Part shown: piece after piece, positions 47,450-59,300 of the stretch
Layout of the letters: the number at the start of each line of letters is the position of its first letter
Position numbering within the stretch: the stretch's first letter is position 1
NCBI RefSeq assembly: GCF_033958435.1
Contig: NC_134138.1
Coordinates: 24,396,598 to 24,460,597, forward strand
Reading direction: 5' to 3'
DNA from: Carettochelys insculpta
Taxonomy: Eukaryota; Chordata; Testudines; Carettochelyidae
DNA length: 64,000 nucleotides
Translations under genes and position numbers: made by a program
Notes under the pieces: generated by a model
The model's input: the letters and a program-made list of their open reading frames with translations, nothing else
Told to the model about the DNA's origin: nothing
Databases searched by the model: none

Positions 47450-49795
47450 CCGTCAAAATAATTGATTAGGCCCTAGTGGGGGTTTTTGATGACTCTGGCC
47501 CTGAGTCTGTTGGCCATGACATCTCCTATTAGTGTGGCCCCATCTTCTACTGGTATCCCGTTGCTGTTGAGGGAATTGTCTGAACTGAGACCTAGGCATG
47601 AAATGTCGACATTGGGTCGCAGGGGTGTGCAGGCTCAGTGAGTGTAAGGTGGCCCTCGAGTCTTTCAGGCTGTGGAGCCTTTGGTCTGTCTTTTCCGAAA
47701 ACACGGATGGCCCTTCAAAGGGTAGGTCCTGGATAGTCTGTTGGACCTCATAGGGGAGCCCCAAGACTTGCAACCATGCTCCCCTACACATGGCTATCCC
47801 AGAGGCCACGACCCTAGTGGCAGCATCTGCCGCGTCCAGCGCTGCCTGCAGTGCTGCCCTGATTATGAGCTTATGCTCACCCACCACCACACTAAAATCA
47901 GGTATATTCTTCGGTGAAACCAGCTTCGAGAAATGGGATTAGAAACTGTCCACGTTGTACCTGTGCGTACCTGCTAACCAGAGCCTGCTGGTTAGCAATC
48001 CTTAACTGTAGGCCTCCTGTCGAGTGAACCTTTCTGCTGTACAAGTCCAGGCATTTGGCCTCTCTGTTTTTAGGGGAAGGGCCTTGAAACCCTTGTCTCC
48101 CTATGATTCACTGCATCAACAACAAGGGAGTCAGAGGGAGGGTGGATACAGAGGTGCTCATTGCCCTGGGCAGGACAAAGTACCAGAGCTCGTTCCTCCT
48201 GGCTGTGGGTAGGGTAGCAGCTGGGGTCTGCAACACTGTCTTTGCCATATTGGCAATTGTTTTACTAGTGGGCAGTGCTACCCTTGTGGACCCTGATGCT
48301 GAGGGGATATCTGTCACCGGCTCTATTTCGTCCCTGACCTCCTCTGCTTGTATACCCAGGCCCTGGACCACCCTGCGTAGCAACTGCTGGCATGCCCTAC
48401 CATCCTCCATCACTTGGGATGCTGAGGATCCGGCCAAGGCCTCATCTGGGGAGGACAAGAACAACACCCCTGCCCCTTCCATGCTCACCAGCAAGAGGGG
48501 TTCCACTTCCCCTGTTTGAGTCCCCAGCACCGTTGTCTGCAGCACTGTGCTTGGTACCTGGGGTAGAGTGCCCGATAAAAATGTGGGCTGCATTATGGGC
48601 ACGTCAGGGTAATTAGGCACCTGGGATGGCACCAGGCCCACTGGTGCCGTGGGTCCTGGTGCCTGCAAGGGTGGTGCCCAAAGTTGAGTTGGTGCCATCT
48701 GTGATGGCACCAATGCCAATGCCAAGGTCGCCGAAGGGGCCTTCAACATGGTCAGCCCTTGTGACTGTTCCAGCAGAAGAGCCCCCAGTGACGCTGACAG
48801 TGTCAACCTTGGCACCTGAGGAGTGTCAGGCACCCTAGTACTGAGTCCCACGGCCTGCCCTTGCATTTCATGGACCACCCACAGGGTCCAGAAAGGACCA
48901 ATGGGATGTGTATTGAGAGGATGCCGGCCAACCCTCATCCTCAGGGTGACAACTCTGGTACCGACGTCTGTTGTGGTACGACAATCTTGTGCTTCCATTC
49001 CTGACTGAGCTGAAGCAATAAGAGTTGGACTCTGACACCAATTCTGATGCTGACAACCAGGGCAGTGCCATGGGGCCCATGGTTTGTGTAGGCTCCTGTC
49101 TCCCTTGAGCCGTGTGATAAGGCACATTGAACGGGGTCACTGTAGGTCTCTCTTGTGGAGGCTGGTCTGGTGTCAGGAACTGCAACAGTGCCAGAAAGGA
49201 TGACACCTGCCCGGTGGTCTGCGTTGGTGCCTGCATCTGGGATGGTCCCTCTGGTGGTGATGAGGACTCCCAGTGCAGCATCGATCCCAGCACCATGAGC
49301 TGTGACAGGCCCTGCACCACACTGAATACCTCTGGCATTGAGGGCAGCCTCAGAGAGCGCGGGCTTCTGCCTCACACCGGCGTTGATGCCCACACTCCAT
49401 GAGCCAACTCATGGTGCAATCTGGCAGATGCCTTGCAGGGTTCTTGGCACTTGACCCTTTCAGAGGACCACCCCTGTTCACGCCTCTTCTTATTTTGAGG
49501 CACCAGGGACTGGCTTCTGTGTCGCCTTGTAGCGCTAGGCCCTGTCCCGATGTCGGGAGCTTTCTGAGGGTACCGACGGTGCCAGAGCACTCGGCACCAA
49601 CGATGCACCAATCTGAGCTTCTGCAGGGGAAATGTCTGGGCACAAGGCCGCTTCCATTAGTAGGACTTTTAAATGTTGTGCTCTGTCCTTTAGAGTCCTA
49701 GGTTTGATGGCCTTACAGACGGTGCAACGTTCACAAAGGCATGCCTCACTGAGGCAACTCAAACAAGTCCTGTGTGGATCACGCTTGGGCATTCA
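47450..49795 (-). pseudogene. DIRS gag-like region, broken
   Basis: Minus-strand reading frames cover this stretch with several frame changes. The N-terminal part (49792 downward) begins MPKRDPHRTC and has closely spaced Cys pairs (CLSC, CERC, CKAIKPR), typical of the start of vertebrate DIRS gag-like proteins. The middle is Pro/Ser/Thr-rich and repetitive (GT-rich DNA). The end (47890-47453) has a conserved gag-like block with AALDAADAATRVVASG and DLPFEG. Its role would be particle assembly in the cytoplasm. It is not intact. Confidence 0.7.
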
Positions 49796-50004
49796 TTTGC
49801 CACATTTTCAACAGGTTTTGAAACCTAGGGAACCAGGCATCCCCTGGTACTGAAAAGGGTTAAAGCCCTGCCTTGGCTCAATGGTAACTAAGTGAAAACT
49901 ATTTACAAGTGATAAGTAACTATCTTAACTATTTACACTAACAATTACGAACTAATTTACAAGTGATGGCTACCAGCCCACTACCAAAGAAGAGAGAGCT
50001 CCAG

Positions 50005-50170
50005 CAACCCACAGCACAGTGAGAAGGAACTGAACGGGGGATGGGTCGGGCAGTGTATATATTGGTCACCATACTGGCGCCACTCCATGGGACGCCACAC
50101 CGACCCTATGGCTACTGGCTAGTGCACACCCTACTTGGAACACACCTGAGCAGTCACTTGAACAATCAGT
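50005..50170 (-). repeat. DIRS 5' inverted terminal repeat
   Basis: Read as reverse complement, this stretch matches 44180-44335 with shared blocks such as CCAGTAGCCATAGGGTCG and CAGTTCCTTCT. The outermost 28 or so bases (50142-50170) are absent from the other terminal repeat but present in the internal copy at 44428-44450. This resembles the longer-end asymmetry of DIRS-1. Confidence 0.8.
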
Positions 50171-50258
50171 TATACAACCTACTTACAAAGCATCAGCCCA
50201 TCACACAAGACCTGCAATAACAAATTTTCTTTGTGGTAACACCGTATCCAGCTGACTT

Positions 50259-50373
50259 CTATAGCATTGTTCGGCTTTGTTTATTCTGACTGTCAATCGC
50301 TCTTTTAAGTACTTCATCTTGTACAAGATCTGTCTTCTTTACGTCTAAATTGGTACAGCCAATTTTAGGGCAG
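50259..50373 (-). CDS. NSMCE2: NSMCE2 terminal coding exon
   Basis: The exon follows TTTTTAACAG. Its first base completes the Ser codon, then 37 codons run to TAG (50261-50259). CPKIGC supplies the last two zinc ligands, and the tail ends NKQSRTML. The DIRS retrotransposon begins about 90 bp after this stop. Confidence 0.92.
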
Positions 50374-53300
50374 CTGTTAAAAAGAAAAATAAGTAAGTCA
50401 GAAGAATCATATTTCTCAGAAGAATGTAGCATTTGCTGTTTAATTTTTTATTCCCTTCCCATGCCCCCAGCTTATTTTTGACAATGACTTGTTGCAGCTT
50501 TTCTTTGCTGGATATTAAATCTCTCTTGGAGAAAAAAAAATGTCTAATAATCTTAATAGGAAGGAGCTGATGTCTCAAGAACAAATGTAATGAAATATAG
50601 AGACTTTCACCTGTTGATCACTGTCTTAAATCCAACAGCAGTTGCCTCTGTTACTAATAATACATTTACTGTAATCCTTGTATACTGCTTTATATCTTCA
50701 AAGCACTGTATTCCCCACATCTGTGGTGAATGAGTACTATCCTTGTTATATAGATAGGGAAACAGATTAATGAGGTTAAGTGACTTGCCCAGAGCCACAA
50801 AGTGAGTCAGAGAAGAGCTAAGGTTATGAAAAGTGATAAGTCCTCGCAAGAATGGAGGGGAGAGGGGTATGCATTATATTAGTCATCTGTAAAAGTAGAA
50901 CAAAACCAGTGTTGTTATTTAGCTGCAGTTAGTCAGGTAAGGTCATAGCACTAACAGGAGCATTGCCAGCAGAAGGCCCTCTGTTTGGCACTGGTGAGGC
51001 CACATCTAGACTATTGTGTCCAGTTTTGTTCTCCCATCTATAGAAATAACGTGGACAAATTGGAGAGAGTTCAGTGAGGGCAACAAAAATAATTAGGGGG
51101 CTGGGGCACTGGGCTGAGGGAACGGGACTTATTAAATCTGCAGAGGAGCAGAATGAGGGAGGATTTGACAGCAACATTCATTTATGGAAGGGAGGCTCCA
51201 AAAAGGATGGAGAGAGGCTGTTCTCAGTGGTGACAGATGACAGAATGAGGAGCAATGGTCTCAAGCTGCAGTGTGGGAGGTCCAGGTTGAACATTAGGAA
51301 AAACTGTTTCACTGAGAGGGTGGTGAAACATAGGAATGGGCTGCCAAGGGAGGTCGTGGAATCTCCATCCTTGGAAGTTTTTAAAGACAAGTTAGATAAA
51401 GCCCTGGCTGGAATGGTTTTTTTGGGATTAGTCCTGTTTTGAGCCAGGGATTGGACTAGACCCTAATCTTCTACGGTTCACGATACTATTTCAATAGTGA
51501 AAGATATTCAGAGATGAGGGTACCATTTCTCTTGCTAGTGGAGCCATATGTGTATGGATAATGTCCAGAGTCAAAACATGTGAGTAAGGTTACCATGTTT
51601 GGACGTTCTAAAAAGAGGACACCCATGAGAGGGAGTGTCTCTGTATCAGTATCTACCAACTCACGTTGTAGTAATGTGTTATGGTATATACAGTATATTA
51701 ATGCACCATGACTTTGCAAATAAAGATAAACTCCCTCTCAAGGGTGTCCTCTCTTTAGAAAGTTCAAAACATGTTAACCCTACATTTAAGGACTCACTTT
51801 CTTTGGAACCTAGTTTCTTTTTGGGAAGGAATTTTGTCTAGAACTGGGAAGGCAGTGAAGTCAGCTCTCATCACTTCTATTTCAGGCTTTGTCACTGGCT
51901 TGTTGTGTCAGCCTCCGGCAAATCACTTAACCACCCTGTGCCTCAGTTTTTCAATATATAAACTAGTAGAATAATAATTATCTGTCTGATACAACAAGTG
52001 CTGCAACACTTAATTAGTGTTTGTCGAGTGCCTTAAAAGCTTCACATAAAACACTTCCTGTTAAGTATTAGTACTGCTGTAACGAATGCATGCAATTCTC
52101 CCAGGCTGTGGAAGACACGGTGTTGGGAAAGGCACACAGCAGTACTTAGCAGTCCTTAAGATATGCAGTGGAGCTGAGCTGCACAGCAGGTTCCTTTGCA
52201 GGAGCACTGAAGGTGGCAGCTGGGGGCAGGCCATGTTAATGGATGAGACATAGCCAATGGCCTACAAAGTGCATCGATCAGCTCTACAGGTTTGGGGAAA
52301 GAGAAGTATGCAGCTTGCTGTAGCCAGGTCTATGGTAAACAGATATAAGATACACAATTCTGGCTACAAGAATTGCACAGCTGGGGTCAATGCATCTTAA
52401 ATCGATTTTTGCCACCGTTCCCCACAGTGGGAGGTTGATGGGAGAAACTCTTTCATCGACTTCCCTTACGCTTTGTTACTGCATGGAGTACCAGGGTCGA
52501 TGGTGGCACCCTGATTGCTCGATTTACTGCAGTCCCAAAGTGTGGGTCAAATCCCAGAAGACTGACTGCTAGAAAGTCAATCTTCCGGTAAGTACAGATG
52601 TCTGCTGTGACTATAGCGATGGCTGTAACTCTAGGATGAGGGAGGGGCTTCCATTCCTCACCTGTTCTCTCCTTAACTACATATTGATCTCCTCACAAAG
52701 TCATTAACTTGTGCTCTGCCAAACAGAACAGGTTTTGCCCTTAAAAAATGTGGAGTAGGTTTGCTCCCACTGAAACACCGCGATGAATAATAAAATCATG
52801 TAGCATTATGACAGCAGTGGTTTTCAACCAGTGTGCTGTGAGAACTTCAGCGTGCTGTGAAATTTCTTCAATTTCTCCCCGTGGCAGCTCTGTGCAGAGT
52901 TGCTGTGAGGGGAAATGCCAACGCCGCAGGAGGGGAAATGCTGCTTCCCAGCCCAAATGGGCTGGCAGGGAGCCTTTCCCCCCTTTTTGCTATGGCAAGC
53001 AGGGACAGAGGGCGGGAGCCCACTGAAGCTAGGATGCAGTTTAAATATCACATTCCAGCTCGAATGGGCTGGCAGGAAGGGGAGCCTGTTCTCTGGGCCC
53101 ATCTCCCCACCCTGCAAATAATCAAACATTTTAGCAGTTACTTGATTACTCAACATCCCATTTGATCCTTGTTTAGCTTGTTGTATGCACTACTATGTTG
53201 CAAACCTCTCTAGTAAGACTGTAACCACAATAAATGTAAGAAAATGGAACATTTATGAGCAATCGATTCAGCTGAAAAAACGTAGGTGCGCTGTGGAATT

Positions 53301-56300
53301 GTTTGCCTTATTGAAGTGTGCCGTGTTCCTGAAAAGGTTGGGAACGACTGTGATAGAGAATGGTCTACTCGAGATGAGAACTTGAGATATAAGACTGAAA
53401 GGTTTCTATAGACCTGGTAGGTTGTGGGATTTCAAAAATCGATTCTGTATTTCCAGAACAAAACAGCAACTTGGCTCAATTTAAATGGATATATGCACAA
53501 ATGACGAATGACGTAGCATGTCTAACTGATCTTTCTAAAAATAATTCAAATAAAACGCTGTCATTTGTGTCACAGGCGCTTCTAACATATTATACAATAA
53601 CATAAAAATAACCCAACAATAAGCTACATTAAGATTGCATGTCAAGCACTCGTGAGCATGTTAATTAATGTAGCACTGCCTGTCAGGAATTACCCTAGGA
53701 AATATCAAAGTGACCATTCCTGATGGGTAGGCACTGAGATTACTCAGTTCAGACAGCTGTTCCCGGTCCTGATCTGAAGTCACACCAAGATGTAGATAAT
53801 AATATAAATACAAAGATTCTGTATTTTCATATTTAGAAATCAAATCTGGACATGAGGAGACTCTCGAGACCTTTTACCACATTTTAGGACTTGAGCCAGC
53901 AAAAAGCTGGAAACAAAAGTTTAAATTTCTAAGATCTATATAATTTTAATTGAAAAAGTTGTTGAGGGATTTGGACAAAGCAATTGACCTTGGTGATTTG
54001 GTGGCTCTATGGGAAAGGGAATATACATCTTCCATTTGTGTAGCTCATAAAAAAAACATATAAATGATTGTACCAATGGCATTTGACTCTAGTAAACATC
54101 CATCATATGTTTGCTACTAGGGAGGCGTTCTGATGCAGAGGTTGTGGGAAAAGGAGAACATACTTAATCATATGGTAGTAATGTCACAGAATGAGTTAGT
54201 TTTTGGAGGAAATTATTAAAGGGATTCATCTTATGACAAAATGCTGGCCTCCAAGAGATCCTCTGACCTGTTACTTAATGCTCCAGTAAAGGATCTGCAT
54301 TTTAAGCAGAAATGAAAAATAAATTAATGTATCACTCTTAGTGAGTTGGTGTGGTCCCATCCCACCCCTGAAGCAGGGGAAGCCTCCTGGAGGCCAAGGT
54401 GGGCATGCCCAGAGCCTGCCACAGACTGACACAGGAGGCAGGAAGTGCCCAGGGTGGGCCCCAAGGCTCATTAAAAGGGTGACCTCTGAGCTGAGCAGAA
54501 GGGCTTGGCTGGGTGCCTGGGAGCAAGAGACGAAGGCCCTGCACCAGGCTGACTGACTGGCCTGATGGGCCCACCAGCTGCCTTGACAGGACCCCAGGGA
54601 TGCGTCCAAGCCTGCCGCTTGCGCACTATCCAGAGGTCCCTAACCTACTTGGGCCCTCTGCCCTGCTGCAGACCCACTACTAGGAAGGACCTGACCTGTC
54701 AAAGTCTAGAAACCTGCCAGCTGCCAGGTACCTGGATGTCCTAGACCTGCCCAAGCCTGTGAACCTGCCAGCTGCCTGCCACCTGAAAGCACTCAACCTG
54801 CTGGAGCCTGCAAACTGGCCAGCTGCCAGCTACCCAGAGGTCAAGGACCTGCCTGAGCTTACAGTCCTGCCACCAGTCCACTACACCAATGACATGGACA
54901 TGCCCAAGTTTCCTGACCTGCCAACAGCTGTGTACTCGGAGGATGCAGAGTTGCCCAACCTTCCAGATGACCCTGAGTGGGACCCTGTGCCAATGGAGGT
55001 GGAGGTAGGAAATAGCCCAGGGAACGTTCCACCAGAACCCATGTCCCGAGTGTTGTGGCCTGGATCTCCGCTGCCTGGCATGAGCTGCTGCTAGGGTCCT
55101 GGGCTGGGGAGCAGGTGGGCTTGTGCCCCCTATTTCCCCTGGAGAGGTAGCCCCTCGCCTCTGGCAACCCACACTGCCACAATGGTGTGCTGGAGTTGCT
55201 GCCCTGCCACTACTTGACGGCTCAGCCCTGTTAGAAGGGAGCTGAGCCTCTCCTCGGTAACAGACACGCCTTGTCCCAGGACCAGGGCTTACACACTGTT
55301 GCCTGTTTGACTGCTGCACTGCTGTGCCCTAGACACTGTTACATTGACTGCTGCCCTGCCTAGCCTTAGGGGCAGGGCTCATACTCTGTGTTTGCCCAGC
55401 CTCCCTACAGGAGCTGAGCCTTCCACTACTGCTGCCCTGCTGTGCCCTGCCCAAGGGCCAGGGCTTATACACTGTGTGGTTGCTCCGCCCTGCAGCAAGG
55501 TGCAGAGCCTAACTGCTGCCCCGTCCTGACCTAGGGCTGGTGCTTATACACTGACTGCCTGCTTGGACTGCAGCCCTGCCCTGCCCCTGGGCTAGGGCAT
55601 ATATATATATGGCACACCTGCAGCTCACTTAAAGGGGAAAGGGTCTCATAGAGACTGTTGCCTGCTCAGAACCAGGCAGCTCCTAGACTTTGGAGAGGTG
55701 GTGTGGCTTGCTCCTCCCAAGAAGGGGCACACTCCCCTTGCCATCACCTCTACACACTAACAGCGAGACTCCGTATTTCAAGATACTTGAAAAACGTCCT
55801 ATTGAATGGTGTATGGTAAAACAGGGAGTGTCTTGTAATTGAAATGCTTTCAGTCCAAGCACATACACAAGAAATTCCAAAAAAGGATAGTATTTAAAGA
55901 TTTGGTCACGCTTTCTAGTGGGCTCAGGGGAGGACTCCCCCCAAGCTGGCACACCAGAATCTTTAGCCAAGGTCTTTGAACGGTATCCTGACACTGAACA
56001 AGAAAGGTACAACGCAGTATGTTAAGGTTTTGATTTTGCTATAACAAAAAGTTAGGAAATGCCATATGTGCATTTTGAATGCTGCCATTTTCTAAATTTT
56101 GAGTGTTTGACTTGGCAGCCTTAACGTAGGGAAGTGTGTGTCTATGTAATTTCCTTAGTTTCTTAAAAAGCAAACAAAAAAAACATATTCTGTCATGCAG
56201 AAGAATACTGCCTCCCATGCAGGTCATTAGCAACATTAGAATTGTTAGTGCTATAGCAACAACCTCTGTGACGTGAGCTATCTGAGTAGCAGGGCTGTTA

Positions 56301-59300
56301 TCTTGATTGCGGGGGACCATCTCTTGCAGGGAAATAATCTCATTTTGCCAGTGGATTTCACAGCTAATTAATACCAGGAGAAGAAAGTTGAGACTTGGTT
56401 CTGTTTTGTTCAACTCCAGCTTCTGGAGAGGAGCAGAGTCTAGTGGTTATAGGTATTCTGCCTCTGTCCCCACAGCCTGTTCTTGTTTCTTTTGGCTCCC
56501 ACCCTTTGGATCCAGTTGCTGCCTCTCTTCACTCTTCTTTCAACCTCTCAATTGCTGTTCCACTTTGTTCCAATCTCCCTACCCAGCTTGTATGTTCCTG
56601 CCTCCCTGTCCCCTCTGGCTCCTATTGATCCTTAAGTGTTCATCTCCCTTCATTCATTTGCATGCTGGATAGATTGCTTTCTCCATGCTATCAATTTGAG
56701 TAGCCAGTACAATAAATCTCCTGAAGTCAGGAAGGACCACTTCAGGTAAAGTCCTACTCAGCTTTTGCAGTCCTGGGATGATGCATTTGCAGTCACTGTG
56801 GGAATGGTGCATGAGCTGCTGATCAGTACACAGGAGCTGTGTGCAGCTTAAGGATGTTGAGTGCAGACAGAATATTTGGAGGATAATGCCACCAATCACT
56901 GATAAACTTCTGAACATGTGAAATATTGCCAATTTTTCAGAGGCTTATAACTTGGCCAAACATGGACTGATTTTCACTCAGAAGCATCTCTCTGTCTCCA
57001 CGGTGACGCTACCACCAAATATTTCGTTTCTGCTTTTCATCAGAAGACGGAGAATATACGTTTTAAAAACAAACAAGCCCACCCATATTGCCCCTGATCT
57101 CATTCGCAAATGGCTGAAACTAAACAGCAGCCGCAGCAGCAAGAACCTGAGCGCAACACCCAGAATGGAAAAAATTGTGCCCTGACTTTGGCAAAGTTAT
57201 AAGCAGCTGAAAATAGGGTTGTCTTATGGAATGAGACAGGCAACCTTTACCATAGACAGTGCTACCACAATCATCTATAGCAGTGGTTCCCAACCTTTTC
57301 ATAAGGGTGGACACCCAGCCACCTCTCCCAAACCATTAAAAGACCCCCATCAAAACCAATCCTAGCCACTATGTACACTTCATTAAATGAAAAAAGGAAC
57401 CATAAAGAATTAACATTTAGATGGTCCACTCTGCTCATCAGTCTCCTTTCTCTTCAGTGAGCCTGATTTCAGCCACAGATACATGTTGAATATATGGCTA
57501 ATGTTTGCATGCTTCTAACCATCACAATCATTTCATCACATAACGACACCACAACATAGATTTTTGGTCATAAATTAATTACTGGAAGATATTTAATTTT
57601 AAAATAATAATTGATTGTAATTCTGAATTTATTTAAAACTTTTCTATGATTGTTCTTATTTATCTTTTATTTTTTTCATGGACCCCCTGCAAAACCCTCA
57701 CAGACCCAGGCCCCAGGTTGGGAAACAGATTTTTAGTAAACAGATTTTTCCTGGATCATGTAAAGAACTATAAGGATTAGTTGTCCCTTGAGCTAAGACT
57801 TTATAATTTTCTGTATTTGTTAATTTTTCTTACTACAGTAAACACTTTCATATCCAATAGTTTATCATCTGGAACTCTCAAATAACCAGCATTTTAATCG
57901 TAAGTAATTTTAGTTACACTTTCCATAAGTACAGTAGAGTGAAAGTAAAAAAAATATATATACAGCAAATACAGTATAAGTTTACAGTGTACAATACTAC
58001 TGCTGTTGGCAAATAAAGTATTCTGCATACTTTTTAGTTTGTTTCTTAATATCTAATCTTTTTTTCTTTAGTGTTGTGCATTGCTGTATTATCCAGAATA
58101 TTTGAACATCCAGCAACCTCCCAGTCCTGGAGCTACTGGATATTAAAGAGGTTTATTGTATAGTATAATATACAGCTAAAAAAGGGTGGGTAGTGCTATC
58201 TTTTCTCTTCCATTTACATTATCTTTGACAATTTTAAAACATACACATTGTAAAAAAAATTAATGAATGAGCAATTTTAGGATGTTAGAGTTTATTTATT
58301 GTTGAAGACTGTAATAGATCTCTTAAGATGCTATGCAGGTACACTGAATGGGAGTTACTTTCTCCTAGACTTCCTGAATAATTCCTCTTTTTCTTTTCTT
58401 TTTTTTTTTTTTTTTTAAAGTTCTCCTCCATGTGCACAGTACTAATGAGGAGACTGTGATTTGGGGCAGACATTAAAATATTACTTCCTTCAGCATTGCC
58501 AACACAAATACATTTTGCAGAACAAGTACTATATGATTCCTCACATGCAGGAAGCCAAGTATACCCAACCACCTCAAACACGCTCTTGCTTGCCTACCTT
58601 GCTTTTTTCTTTTGATGTTCTCGATGCTGGATAATTTTTAGAATTGCTGCTTTTTCGTAGGTGTGGCCGCAGACTTTATTTCGAACTGGATTCTCCATTT
58701 CCATCTGCAATTGAGTATATGTAAGAGAATAATGATTTTGAATACATTCTCAGACCTACTATGGAATGTTGGTGATAACCTGAGTTACAGCTGGCTGGTA
58801 AAAGGAAATCAACTTCATGGAAAAAGAAGAAAATCCCATGGGGGGTGGGAATCCCAAGACAGGAAAGAGCCAGCCTCCACATGGCTCAGGATAATGTCCA
58901 GCGGCTTGGCAGTAGTGGGAGCCACCAGTGATGATGGTTTGGAGGCCAGAGGTGGGGAGGGATGCGGGGGGCAGACGTGGAGCTGGAAGCAGAGGAGAGG
59001 CGGCAGGCTGGTGGGCTGTAGGCATGGGCCTCCCCTAGTCTGGCAAATTCCTTCATTTGGGACCAGTCAGGTCCTGAGGGTGTCAGACCACGGAGATCCA
59101 ATCTGTAGGTGTTGTCTTGAAAGCTTATGTCAGTTTCATTCTTTCCTTGGTAGGGAGCTTCTGGATGTTCAATTGTCATTTTGACATTCCCCAATGGAAA
59201 ACTTTGATTTTGGGAAAAAAGCATTTTTCAAACAGAAAAAAACATTCTAACAGAAAATCTCTAACCATCTCAAGCACCAATGTATAGAATACACATTGTG

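Larger units (their letters stand above)
44180..50170 (-). mobile_element. DIRS-like tyrosine-recombinase retrotransposon, about 6 kb, decayed
   Basis: The element reads on the minus strand: gag-like region (about 49795-47450), reverse transcriptase (about 47240-46665), RNase H (about 46150-45750) and tyrosine recombinase (about 45600-44483). Its ends are inverted repeats: 44180-44335 matches the reverse complement of about 50142-50005. A short segment inside the left end (44428-44467) repeats the reverse complement of the right tip, as the internal complementary region of DIRS elements does. There are no long direct repeats and no target duplication. The recombinase in place of a DDE integrase separates it from Gypsy elements. 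Several frameshifts and stops make it non-functional. Confidence 0.88.
50374..58597 (-). other. NSMCE2: NSMCE2 last intron
   Basis: The 8.2-kb intron contains a MIR-like fragment (50680-50830), CR1 (50950-51485), MIR (51840-52045), several DNA elements and the repeat-protein remnant at 54.6-55.1 kb. The pieces not listed separately (51486-51839, 52046-52384, 53351-54611, 55690-57280, 58161-58597) are AT-rich and unassigned. A minus-strand frame at 56413-56039 (124 residues) has a signal-like start and one hydrophobic segment ([18 protein letters not shown]) but no recognised family. Confidence 0.8.

Noticed and set aside
44180..50170. The pol-like region considered as a Gypsy or endogenous retrovirus
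   Set aside because: No long terminal direct repeats, protease or DDE integrase were seen. LDDW-type RT, a tyrosine recombinase and inverted ends point to DIRS.
51074..51442. 122-residue frame as a possible small gene
   Set aside because: The DNA is the known CR1 3' tail; the frame has no independent support.
56039..56413. 124-residue minus-strand frame with a signal-like start and a hydrophobic segment, considered as a small membrane protein or retroviral envelope piece
   Set aside because: No conserved Cys pattern or family hallmark was seen, and it lies in an intron without splice or promoter evidence. Left as unassigned.
58663..59184. 173-residue plus-strand frame
   Set aside because: It starts inside the antisense of an NSMCE2 exon and runs into intron sequence. 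No domain.
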